The notes beneath the pieces were generated by a model that searched no databases, was not told where the DNA came from, and saw only the letters and a list, made by a program, of their open reading frames with translations. A program made the position numbers and the translations under genes. 64,000 nt of DNA from Microbacterium sp. A20 (GTDB taxonomy: Bacteria > Actinomycetota > Actinomycetes > Actinomycetales > Microbacteriaceae): NCBI RefSeq assembly GCF_004794515.1, contig NZ_SSDF01000055.1, forward strand, positions 1 through 64,000, in the 5' to 3' direction. Shown in pieces: positions 23,930 to 31,531 of the stretch (the stretch's first letter is position 1; the number at the start of each line of letters is the position of its first letter).

Positions 23930-24205
23930 TCAGCCCCGGTCGATGCCGAAGAGGTGGCGGTAGATCGCGTTGACGTCGCGATCGAGGTGATCGATGCGCC
24001 CGTGCAGGGCGTGGATCTCCGTCCGCACGCTGGCGAATTCGCTTCCGATCTCTTTCCGCACGCCTTCGAACTCTTTCCGCACGCCATCGAACCCGTTCTG
24101 CATCATGCGCAGGAACATCGTCGAGATCAGCGTGATGGTTCCGAACATCCCCGCGGCGAAGACGCCGATCAGAGTCCATACCTGTGGTTCCGTCATCCCC
24201 AGCAT
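23930..24205 (-). CDS. Small membrane protein with coiled-coil tail
   Basis: A 91-residue protein, or 88 if read from the second ATG at 24196. It has one hydrophobic segment (VWTLIGVFAAGMFGTITLISTMFL) and then a long amphipathic stretch with repeated phrases (FDGVRKEFEGVRKEIG, HALHGRIDHLDRDVNAIYRHLFG) that should form a coiled coil. The layout matches the tandem pair at 3087-3522, although the sequence is clearly different. Function unknown. It lies downstream of the MATE gene on the same strand, with a 124-bp gap. Confidence 0.6.
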   Translation of the reverse strand: MLGMTEPQVWTLIGVFAAGMFGTITLISTMFLRMMQNGFDGVRKEFEGVRKEIGSEFASVRTEIHALHGRIDHLDRDVNAIYRHLFGIDRG

Positions 24206-24329
24206 CCCTTCAGTGTCCCCCGATCATCGTCGAGGGCGCCAGGGTTTCGGGGCGTAGTATTCCGCCGATCCCCGCGGGTGTGGGGAAGTCGCGATGGAGC
24301 GGATCGGTGCAGTTCCAGACGCCCCGGCG

Positions 24330-25652
24330 TCACGCGGTGGCGGAGAGCCAGCGCCCCGAGCGCACGCGCCACCCCAGGGTCCCGAGCCGCGCGAGCAGAT
24401 AGACGCCGAAGAACGCGACCGCGAGCCAGACGAGCCCGGCGGTGCCGTCGACTCCGGTCGCGGCGATGATCCACAGCGCCGGCAGGAACGGCACCAGGTT
24501 CAGGCCACCGGCGATCGCCAGATAGCGAGCGTCGTTCGCGCCCATGAGCACCCCGTCGAGCACGAAGACCACCCCGGCGATCGGCTGGGCGACGGCGAGC
24601 ACGAGCAGAGCCGGCTGCACGAGTGCGGCGATCTCCGCCGAGCCCGTGAACACGATGCCGAGCACTCCGGAGAGGGCGGCGATCAGGCCCCCCACGACCA
24701 CGCCGAACCAGGCGCCCCAGGCCACGGTGCGGGCCAGCACGCGGTGCACCTGCTTCTCGTCACCCGCGCCGAGTTCCTTGCCGATCAGCGCTTGGGCGGC
24801 GATCGCCAGGGCATCGAGCGCGAACGCCGCGGCCGAGAAGATCGTGAACACGATCTGCCACCCGGCCAGCTCGTCGGTGCCGATGCCGGTGGCGATGCCC
24901 ACGGTCGCGAGCAGGGCGACGCGCAGGCTCACGGTGCGCAGGAACAGCCACCCGCCCGACGTCGCCGTGCTGCGCATGCCGGCGCGCTGCGCACGGAGCG
25001 AGGCGCTGTGGCGGGTGGCCAGGCGGCGGACGACGAGAGCGTACGCGGCGACCATGCCCCACTGCGCCGTCACGGTGCCGGCGGCGGAGCCCGCGATGCC
25101 CCACCCGAGTCCGTAGATGAAGAGCCAGTTGAGGAGCGCATTCGCGCCGAAACCGAGCCCGGCGATCCACAGCGGCGTCATGGTGTCCTGCATGCCGCGC
25201 AGCAGCCCGGTCGCGGCGAAGACGATGAGCATGGCCGGCAGGCCCCACATCGAGATCACCAGGTACTCGTTGGCCTGGGCGGCGACGGCATCGCTCGCGC
25301 CGAACAGGGAGACCAGCCACGGCGAGGAGACCGCGCCGACGACGGCGAGCACCGCGCCGAGTCCGAGCGCGAGCCACATCCCGTTGATGCCGACGGAGAC
25401 GGCCTCGCCCGGTTGCCCCGCCCCGAAACGACGCGCGACCGCAGGGGTGGTCGAGTAGGCGAGGAACACCATGAGCCCGACGATCGTCTGCAGCACGGCT
25501 CCCGCGATGCCGAGGCCGGCGAGCGGAGTCGTGCCGAGGTGGCCGACGAGCGCGGCATCCACGATCAGGAACGCGGGCTCCGCGATCAGCGCGCCGAGCG
25601 CCGGGACCGCCAGGCGCAGGATCTCTCGGTTGAGGGAGGCGCGCGCGGTCAT
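24330..25652 (-). CDS. MATE-family multidrug/metabolite exporter (DinF-like)
   Basis: A 440-residue antiporter with about 12 transmembrane segments in two homologous halves. The start EILRLAVPALGALIAEPAFLIVD and DAALVGHLGTTPLAGLGIA are typical of the DinF branch. GLLRGMQDTMTPLWIA and FALDALAIAAQALIGKELG are the second-half counterparts. Members export drugs, siderophores or toxic organic cations using a Na+ or H+ gradient. TAGGCT lies 6 nt before the ATG. The substrate is unknown. Confidence 0.88.
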   Translation of the reverse strand: MTARASLNREILRLAVPALGALIAEPAFLIVDAALVGHLGTTPLAGLGIAGAVLQTIVGLMVFLAYSTTPAVARRFGAGQPGEAVSVGINGMWLALGLGAVLAVVGAVSSPWLVSLFGASDAVAAQANEYLVISMWGLPAMLIVFAATGLLRGMQDTMTPLWIAGLGFGANALLNWLFIYGLGWGIAGSAAGTVTAQWGMVAAYALVVRRLATRHSASLRAQRAGMRSTATSGGWLFLRTVSLRVALLATVGIATGIGTDELAGWQIVFTIFSAAAFALDALAIAAQALIGKELGAGDEKQVHRVLARTVAWGAWFGVVVGGLIAALSGVLGIVFTGSAEIAALVQPALLVLAVAQPIAGVVFVLDGVLMGANDARYLAIAGGLNLVPFLPALWIIAATGVDGTAGLVWLAVAFFGVYLLARLGTLGWRVRSGRWLSATA

Positions 25653-25658
25653 CCTCCG

Positions 25659-25664
25659 AGCCTA
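25659..25664 (-). promoter_or_regulatory. -10 element of the MATE gene (leaderless)
   Basis: TAGGCT on the minus strand, 6 nt before the ATG at 25652. Confidence 0.5.
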
Positions 25665-25746
25665 TGACCTGGTGCCGACCTCGGCCGTCCGCGCCCCCGA
25701 GGGCCGTCGTAGGGTGGAACGGAATCGGATGCCACGGAGGTGCATC

Positions 25747-26289
25747 ATGACGGATCCCAGGGAAGCTGCCGCGCGCTACCGCGCGAAGCAGCAGCACGCC
25801 GAGGATGCGGACGAGGATTCGGGCGTCCCGCCGGGGGCCGGCGCCGCCGTCGACAGGGCCGCCTTCATCGAGACGGCGATCCAGGTGGCGATCCGTCGCG
25901 GCGAGTTCGACGACCTTCCCGGCGCGGGCAAGCCGTTGGAGGGGCTCGGCACGCACCACGACCCCGATTGGTGGATCCGCCGCAAGATCGAGACCGAGAA
26001 CCTCACCGGGCTCGGCCCGCCCGCCATCCTGCTGCGCACCGAGGACCGGGAGCTGAACGACCAGCTCGACCTGCTCGGCCGCGAGTCGGATGTGCGCGAT
26101 GTGCTCGAGGACTTCAACAAGCGCGTGCGCGAAGCGCGCCGTCAGCTCCAGGGCGGGCCACCCGTCGTGACCGAACCGCGGGACGTGGATGCCGAGGTGG
26201 TGGCCTGGCGCGAACGTCGGGCTGCGCGACCGGCGGCTGCCCCCGTGCCGGAGCCGCGGCGCCGACGCTTCGGCTGGCGACGCCGCTGA
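25747..26289 (+). CDS. DnaJ-C28-like (DUF1992) domain protein
   Basis: A 180-residue protein built around the DUF1992 domain: AFIETAIQVAIRRGEFDDLPGAGKPL, DPDWWIRRKIETENLT and PPAILLRTEDRELNDQLD in order at about residues 38-105. This domain is shared with eukaryotic DNAJC28, though there is no J domain here. Low-complexity Arg-rich ends follow. Start ATG at 25747 has GGAGG 6 nt upstream, and a TAGGGT -10 lies at 25710-25715. The function of the family is unknown. Confidence 0.82.
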   Translation: MTDPREAAARYRAKQQHAEDADEDSGVPPGAGAAVDRAAFIETAIQVAIRRGEFDDLPGAGKPLEGLGTHHDPDWWIRRKIETENLTGLGPPAILLRTEDRELNDQLDLLGRESDVRDVLEDFNKRVREARRQLQGGPPVVTEPRDVDAEVVAWRERRAARPAAAPVPEPRRRRFGWRRR

Positions 26290-26296
26290 CGTCGGC

Positions 26297-26381
26297 TGCG
26301 CTTCCCGCGGTGAAAAGCACTTCGGTCGGCCGGATGCCGCGAATCCGGCCGAACGAAGTGTGATCGGCCGAGGGAAGCGCA
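26297..26381. repeat. Nested palindromic intergenic element (CGGCCGAGGGAAG family, single copy)
   Basis: Outer arms TGCGCTTCCC (26297-26306) and GGGAAGCGCA (26372-26381) enclose an inner pair of 18-nt arms (26318-26335 with 26343-26360, one mismatch). The right part shares CGGCCGAGGGAAG.GC with the two elements at 41934-42093. Confidence 0.6.
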
Positions 26382-26411
26382 GGGAATCGGGCCGAAGTCC
26401 GAGGGGCGTCC

Positions 26412-26417
26412 TAGGCT
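26412..26417 (+). promoter_or_regulatory. -10 element of the M13 peptidase gene (leaderless)
   Basis: TAGGCT, 7 nt before the ATG at 26425. This favours that ATG over the GTG at 26419. Confidence 0.5.
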
Positions 26418-26424
26418 GGTGCGC

Positions 26425-28410
26425 ATGACTGACGTTCTTCCCGTGGGCCTCGCCCTTGATGAGTTCAGCTCCGACATCCGCCCGCAGGACGACCTCTATC
26501 GCCACGTGAACGGCGCCTGGCTCTCGCGCACCGAGATCCCGGGCGACAAGGCGCGCTGGGGTTCGTTCCACCTTCTCGCGGAGCAGGCCGAGAAAGACGT
26601 CAGGGCGATCATCGAGGAGTCGCAGGATGCCGAAGAGGGCACACTCGCCCGCAAGATCGGCGACCTGTTCGCGAGCTTCATAGACACCGAGCGCATCGAT
26701 GCCGCCGGTCTCGCGCCACTGGCAGACACCCTCGCCGAGGTCGACGCGATCGACGGCATCCCCGCGTTCCTACGCACGGTCGGCGCCTACGACCGCGACG
26801 GCCGCGCGGCCGTGATCGGCATGTACGTCGACGGCGACCCGGGCGACCCGGAGCGCTACCTGCCCGTGCTCATGCAGGCGGGGCTGTCCCTGCCGGATGA
26901 GAGCTACTTCCGGCTCGACACGTTCGCCGACACCAGGGTCGCCTATCGCGCGCACCTCGAGCGGCTGCTCGACCTCGCCGCGGTTCCGGATGCCGCAGCG
27001 AACGCCGACCGTGCCATCGCGCTCGAGACCGAGCTTGCGGGGCACCACTGGGACAACGTGCGCAGCCGCGACGCCGTGGCGACCTACAACCTCAAGACCT
27101 GGGACGAGCTGCAGGAGCTCGCCGGTGTCGACCTGACCCCGTGGCGCGAGGCGGTCTCGCCGTCGAACCCCGCGGCCTTCGACGAGGTCGTGGTGTCGCA
27201 GCCCAGCTTCTTCGAGGGGCTCGGGTCGCTGCTCACGCCCGAGCGTCTCGACGACTGGAAGGCGTGGCTGCGGGCCAAGGTCGTGCACGCCGCCGCTCCC
27301 TACCTCACCGACGATCTGGTGCAGGAGAACTTCTCCTTCTACGGCACCGAGCTCACCGGAGTCCCGACGATCCGCGAGCGCTGGAAGCGCGGTGTCTCCC
27401 TGACAGAGGGCGCGCTCGGCGAGGCGATCGGCAAGGTCTACGTCGAGCGGCACTACCCGCCGACGGCGAAGGCCGCGATGGACGAGCTGGTCGCGAACCT
27501 GATCGAGGCCTACCGGCAGAGCATCACCGAGCTCGAGTGGATGACGGCCGAGACCCGCGAGCGAGCGCTCGCCAAGCTCGACTCCTTCACCCCCAAGATC
27601 GGCCACCCCGAGGTGTGGCGCGACTACTCGAGCCTCGAGATCGACCGCACCGACCTGTTCGGCAATGTGCGCCGGGCGTCGACCTTCGAGCACGACCGGC
27701 ACGTCGACAAGGTCGGCACGCCCATCGACCGCCTCGAGTGGCACATGCCGCCGCAGATGGTCAACGCGTACTACAACCCCTCGATGAACGAGATCGTGTT
27801 CCCGGCGGCCATCCTGCAGTATCCGTTCTTCGACGCGAGCCGTGATGCCGCCGCGAACTACGGAGGCATCGGAGCGGTCATCGGGCACGAGATCGGTCAC
27901 GGCTTCGACGACCAGGGCAGCCGCTACGACGGCGACGGCCGACTGCAGGACTGGTGGACCGACGCCGACCGCTCGGCGTTCGAGGAGCGCACCAAGGCCC
28001 TCATCGCGCAGTACGACGCGCTGGTGCCCGAGGGGCTGGATGCCGAGCACCACGTCAACGGCGCGCTCACGATCGGCGAGAACATCGGTGACCTCGGGGG
28101 TCTCGGCATCGCGCTCAAGGCATACGAGCTGTCGCTGCGCTCCGACCCCTCGGTCGCTGAGCCTGTCGAAGGGCCGGTCATCGACGGGTACACGGGTGTG
28201 CAGCGGCTGCTGCTCTCGTGGGCGCAGGTGTGGCAGCAGAAGAGCCGCGACGCCGAGACGCTGCGGCTGCTGACCATCGACCCGCACTCGCCGAACGAGT
28301 TCCGCTGCAACCAGATCGTGCGCAACATCGACGCGTTCTACGATGCATTCGGCGTGAGCGAGAACGATGCCCTGTGGCTTCCCGAGGCATCGCGTGTGAC
28401 CATCTGGTGA
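26425..28410 (+). CDS. pepO: M13-family zinc metallopeptidase (PepO/neprilysin type)
   Basis: A 661-residue endopeptidase. The zinc site is HEIGH in VIGHEIGHGFDDQGSRYDG, with the third ligand Glu in GENIGDLGG. The substrate motif NAYYNPSMNEIVFPAAILQ and the N-terminal RPQDDLYRHVNGAWL are typical. No signal peptide is present, so like other bacterial PepO it is probably cytosolic and trims oligopeptides. A copy of the 20-nt palindromic repeat GGTCGCTGAGCCTGTCGAAG lies in frame at 28152-28171 and encodes a VAEPVEG insertion just before VIDGYTGVQRL. The family normally lacks this insertion. Confidence 0.93.
   Translation: MTDVLPVGLALDEFSSDIRPQDDLYRHVNGAWLSRTEIPGDKARWGSFHLLAEQAEKDVRAIIEESQDAEEGTLARKIGDLFASFIDTERIDAAGLAPLADTLAEVDAIDGIPAFLRTVGAYDRDGRAAVIGMYVDGDPGDPERYLPVLMQAGLSLPDESYFRLDTFADTRVAYRAHLERLLDLAAVPDAAANADRAIALETELAGHHWDNVRSRDAVATYNLKTWDELQELAGVDLTPWREAVSPSNPAAFDEVVVSQPSFFEGLGSLLTPERLDDWKAWLRAKVVHAAAPYLTDDLVQENFSFYGTELTGVPTIRERWKRGVSLTEGALGEAIGKVYVERHYPPTAKAAMDELVANLIEAYRQSITELEWMTAETRERALAKLDSFTPKIGHPEVWRDYSSLEIDRTDLFGNVRRASTFEHDRHVDKVGTPIDRLEWHMPPQMVNAYYNPSMNEIVFPAAILQYPFFDASRDAAANYGGIGAVIGHEIGHGFDDQGSRYDGDGRLQDWWTDADRSAFEERTKALIAQYDALVPEGLDAEHHVNGALTIGENIGDLGGLGIALKAYELSLRSDPSVAEPVEGPVIDGYTGVQRLLLSWAQVWQQKSRDAETLRLLTIDPHSPNEFRCNQIVRNIDAFYDAFGVSENDALWLPEASRVTIW
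28152..28171 (+). repeat. REP-like palindromic repeat inside pepO
   Basis: GGTCGCTGAGCCTGTCGAAG, identical over 20 nt to the copy at 42573-42592 inside hemA. It is in frame and extends the protein rather than breaking it. Confidence 0.75.
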
Positions 28411-28521
28411 CCAATCGTCGCACTCGGTGAGGCATCCCCCGGCGGTGGGGTTACGATATCCCTGCCGCTGGGGAGCGCCTCCCCTCGGTATCCTGCAAAT
28501 CCCCCCTCCTAAGGATCACGC

Positions 28522-29487
28522 GTGGGCGCTCTCGAGCCTGGTGAAGGGTTCCGCAACTCCTCGGCCCCGGAGTCTCTCGGCGGTGCGCCGGAGTCCGCCA
28601 CGGCGGGCCGCCGCTCGCAGCGGACCAGTCGTCGCCTCCCGCGTCGAGCCGCCCTCGGCCGCCGCTCCTTCACCGCCACCCTGCGTGCGCTGGAGGGGCT
28701 GGTCGATTCCGGCGCCCAGGTCTCGGTGCACGTCGTCGACCTCGACAATCATGTGCACGTGCTGGCCGGCGACGATCACGTGACCATGCCCGTCGCGGGG
28801 CTCGGCGTGGTGCCACTGCTGATCGAGGTGGCCGCCGGTTTCCAGAGCGGTGCGCTCGATCCGTTCGAGATCGTCGAGCGCGAGAGCGTCGACGCCGTCG
28901 AGAGCTCCGGTCTGTGGCGGCATCTGCACGCCCCGGCTCTGCCGCTCGAGGATCTCGCCGTGCTGGCCGCGACCGCCGGCGATCCGATCGCCGTGAACGC
29001 CCTGCTGCAGAAGGTCGGCCACGACCGGGTGCGCGAGCGCATCGAGTCGCTGGGCCTGCGCCGCACGGCCCTGCTCGACCGCTTCCGCGACCGCCGCGGG
29101 CCCGACGACGCCCCTCAGGTCGCCGTAGGCTCCGCCCGTGAACTCGCCGGTCTCTTCTCGGCCCTCGTGAACTCGCAGGTGGTCGATGCCGCGGTCAGCG
29201 CCCAGGTGTCGGAGTGGCTGAGCCTGAACCAGGACCTGAGCCTGGTCGCGGCATCCACGGGCCTCGACCCGTTCGCGCACGACCACGACGCACACGGGCT
29301 GCTGTTCGTGAACAAGACCGGCCGCGACCGCGGGGTGCGTGCCGAGGCGGGTGTGCTGGCGGGGCCGCGCGCCGGCGTCGCCTACTCGCTCATCGTCTGC
29401 TTCGACGACCTCTCGATCACGCACCGACTGCGCGCGCACGACGCCTTCCGGGTGCTCGGTGTCGAGCTCATGGAGTACACGCACTGA
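28522..29487 (+). CDS. Class A beta-lactamase-like protein lacking catalytic residues
   Basis: A 321-residue protein. From about residue 50 it follows the class A beta-lactamase fold, but the active-site SxxK is replaced: MPVAGLGVVPLL stands where ...S-x-x-K-VPLL is expected, giving Gly93 and Val96. The SDN loop reads GDP (residues 153-155). The KTG triad (FVNKTGRDRG, 265-267) and the following strand RAEAGVLAGPRAGVAYSL are kept. It is therefore likely a non-hydrolysing relative, perhaps a binder of peptidoglycan or a lactam. There is no signal peptide; the N-terminal 48 residues are Arg/Ser-rich and disordered. AAGGA precedes the GTG start. Confidence 0.72.
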   Translation: MGALEPGEGFRNSSAPESLGGAPESATAGRRSQRTSRRLPRRAALGRRSFTATLRALEGLVDSGAQVSVHVVDLDNHVHVLAGDDHVTMPVAGLGVVPLLIEVAAGFQSGALDPFEIVERESVDAVESSGLWRHLHAPALPLEDLAVLAATAGDPIAVNALLQKVGHDRVRERIESLGLRRTALLDRFRDRRGPDDAPQVAVGSARELAGLFSALVNSQVVDAAVSAQVSEWLSLNQDLSLVAASTGLDPFAHDHDAHGLLFVNKTGRDRGVRAEAGVLAGPRAGVAYSLIVCFDDLSITHRLRAHDAFRVLGVELMEYTH

Positions 29488-29505
29488 GATCGTGCGCACG
29501 CCGCA

Positions 29506-29552
29506 ACAGGCGATCACGCCAGAACAGGCGATCACGCCAGAACAGGCGAGAA
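29506..29552 (+). repeat. Tandem 18-bp repeat, about 2.6 copies
   Basis: Unit ACAGGCGATCACGCCAGA at 29506-29523 and 29524-29541, followed by a partial third copy. It lies between the beta-lactamase-like gene and the next promoter. Confidence 0.7.
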
Positions 29553-29594
29553 CCTGAAGAATCGGCCTGATCCCGCCGGGTTGCCTGTGCTCGC

Positions 29595-29600
29595 TAGCAT
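29595..29600 (+). promoter_or_regulatory. -10 element of the gene at 29607 (leaderless)
   Basis: TAGCAT, 6 nt before the ATG at 29607. Confidence 0.5.
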
Positions 29601-29606
29601 CGAGGG

Positions 29607-30008
29607 ATGCCGAAACCCGACTGGACCCCGCACCGCCGCGACGACGGAGAGCTGCTCGGCTGGATCCATCCGGCGGGCGATGACTGGGTCGCCGTCGATG
29701 TGCTCGGTCGACCGGCATCCGACCCGACCGAATGGCTCGACGCCGAGGTAGCGCTCGAGGAGCACGGCATCGCCTGGCTCGCCGACCCGTGGATGCTGGA
29801 GGGCGAGGGGGACCGCCCGCTGCGGGTGCGCATCCTCGAGGTCACGCCCGACGAGGAGGGTGCGCCGGGTCGCATCGTGGTGAAGGTCGACGACTTCGGA
29901 GACATGACCCGTCCGGCGACCGCGCAGTTCGTGCTGGAGTGGCCGATCCCGGACCGGCTGCGTCCGCCGCGGCACGATGACCCGGACCCGCGCACGATCA
30001 CCCGCTGA
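29607..30008 (+). CDS. Conserved hypothetical protein
   Basis: A 133-residue acidic, soluble protein without recognised domains. It has several short beta-type segments (GWIHPAGDDWVAVDVLG, RPLRVRILEV, GRIVVKVDDF, AQFVLEWPI), and its C-terminus is proline- and aspartate-rich. The composition and spacing suggest a compact beta-rich fold. A clean leaderless promoter and codon use like its neighbours support it as a real gene. No function can be proposed. It is convergent with the MFS gene, with a 19-bp gap. Confidence 0.65.
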   Translation: MPKPDWTPHRRDDGELLGWIHPAGDDWVAVDVLGRPASDPTEWLDAEVALEEHGIAWLADPWMLEGEGDRPLRVRILEVTPDEEGAPGRIVVKVDDFGDMTRPATAQFVLEWPIPDRLRPPRHDDPDPRTITR

Positions 30009-30027
30009 CTCGGAGGAGAGGCGGCGC

Positions 30028-31470
30028 TCAGCCGGGGAGGGACGGATGCTGCTCGGAGCTGCGCTGCTTCGGGATGAAGAGCGACAGCACGACCGCGATG
30101 ATGCCGGCGGCGATCGCGAGCCAGAAGCACACCTCGAACGCGGCGCGGGTCGGAACCGCGACCCCGTCGACGTCGATGCTCATCGCAGCGAGCACGCCGC
30201 CCATCACGGCCGAGGCGCTCGAGGTGCCGACCGAGCGGAACAGGGCGTTCAGGCCGTTCGAGGCGCCGGTCTCGTTCGCGGGCACCGATCGCATGATGAT
30301 CATCGGCATGGCGGCGAACGTGAAGCCGATGCCGACGCCGATGAAGATGTTGGCGACGAAGATGTGCCACACCTCGGAAGACCACAGCAGCACGAACACG
30401 TAGGCGAGCACGATCGCACCGGCGCCGACCGTGAACAGCGGCCGCGGTCCGACCGTGCGCTCCAACCAGCCGGACAGCGGTGAGATCACCATCATCACGA
30501 GGCCGGCGGGCATGATCACGAGAGACGCCGCGAGCATGTCGAGCCCGAATCCGGCGCCGCCGACCGCGGGCATCTCGAGCAGCTGCGGGAACGTCACGTT
30601 CGAGGCGAACAGGGCGAACCCCATGCCGATCGCGGCGATGTTCGTGAACAGCACGGCGGGTCGCGCCGCCACCCGCAGGTCGAGCAGCGGATCCTTGGTG
30701 CGCAGCTGATACCACCCCCACACCAGCAGCACCGCGAGTCCGCCGAGGATGCAGGTGAGCGTCAGCGGCGAGGTCCAGCCCCACTGCGCGCCGCGGGAGA
30801 CGAAGAGCAGGATGCCGGTGAGGCCGATCGCCAGACCGACGGCACCGATCACGTCGAGGCGGCCGGGGGAGCGGAGCACATCTTCGGGGATCACGGCCAG
30901 CACGAGCACGAGGCCGACCACGCCGAGGGCTGCGGCGAGCCAGAACAGCATGTGCCAGTCGGCGTTCTGGGCGAGGAGCGCGGCGACGGGCATGCCGATC
31001 GCACCGCCGACGCCCATGGTGGCGCTCATGAGGGCGACCGCGGTGCCGAGCCGTTCGGGCGGCAGCACGTCGCGCATGATCGCGATGCCGAGGGGGACGA
31101 CGCCCGTCACGGCGCCCTGGAGAGCGCGTCCGATGATGACGCCGATGATCGAGCCGGAGACCGCGGCGATGACCGAGCCGAGGATCAGGATCGCGAGCAG
31201 CGCGATCACCACCCGGCGCTTGCCGTACATGTCACCGAGACGGCCCGAGATCGGGGTGGCGACGGCGGCGACGAGCAGCGTGATCGTGACGACCCAGGTC
31301 GTGTCCTCGCGGGAGGCGTTCAGCAGCTGCGGCAGCTCGGCCTGCAGCGGAACGACGAGCGTGAACATGAACGAGGAGCAGAGCCCCGCGAAGGCGAGCA
31401 CCGCGACGATCGCCCACTTCGGCGGGGTGCGGGAGAGGCGCTTCCTGGCTCTGTCGTCGTTCGCACCCAC
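30028..31470 (-). CDS. MFS drug exporter (DHA2/EmrB-QacA type)
   Basis: A 480-residue antiporter with about 14 hydrophobic segments. Motif A is GRLGDMYGKRRVV in the loop after helix 2, motif C-like Gly-rich segments include MGVGGAIGMPVAALLA, and LQAELPQLLNAS is typical of the DHA2 group. The C-terminus ends shortly after IPKQR. It probably exports a hydrophobic toxic compound. The GTG start follows TAGCCT by 6 nt, and the gene is divergent from the flavoprotein gene. No local regulator is present. Confidence 0.87.
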   Translation of the reverse strand: MGANDDRARKRLSRTPPKWAIVAVLAFAGLCSSFMFTLVVPLQAELPQLLNASREDTTWVVTITLLVAAVATPISGRLGDMYGKRRVVIALLAILILGSVIAAVSGSIIGVIIGRALQGAVTGVVPLGIAIMRDVLPPERLGTAVALMSATMGVGGAIGMPVAALLAQNADWHMLFWLAAALGVVGLVLVLAVIPEDVLRSPGRLDVIGAVGLAIGLTGILLFVSRGAQWGWTSPLTLTCILGGLAVLLVWGWYQLRTKDPLLDLRVAARPAVLFTNIAAIGMGFALFASNVTFPQLLEMPAVGGAGFGLDMLAASLVIMPAGLVMMVISPLSGWLERTVGPRPLFTVGAGAIVLAYVFVLLWSSEVWHIFVANIFIGVGIGFTFAAMPMIIMRSVPANETGASNGLNALFRSVGTSSASAVMGGVLAAMSIDVDGVAVPTRAAFEVCFWLAIAAGIIAVVLSLFIPKQRSSEQHPSLPG

Positions 31471-31476
31471 CGGCCC

Positions 31477-31482
31477 AGGCTA
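31477..31482 (-). promoter_or_regulatory. -10 element of the MFS exporter gene (leaderless)
   Basis: TAGCCT on the minus strand, 6 nt before the GTG at 31470. Confidence 0.5.
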
Positions 31483-31519
31483 TCGGCGATCGACTGCTGC
31501 AGGGCCGTCGGGCCCTGGC

Positions 31520-31525
31520 TAGCAT
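31520..31525 (+). promoter_or_regulatory. -10 element of the FMN oxidase gene (leaderless)
   Basis: TAGCAT, 6 nt before the ATG at 31532. The GTG at 31526 directly abuts it and is not a plausible start. Confidence 0.5.
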
Positions 31526-31531
31526 GTGGTC

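Noticed and set aside
26419..26424. GTG at 26419 as start of the M13 peptidase
   Set aside because: It lies 1 nt after the -10 hexamer, too close for transcription to include it. ATG at 26425 fits the leaderless spacing.
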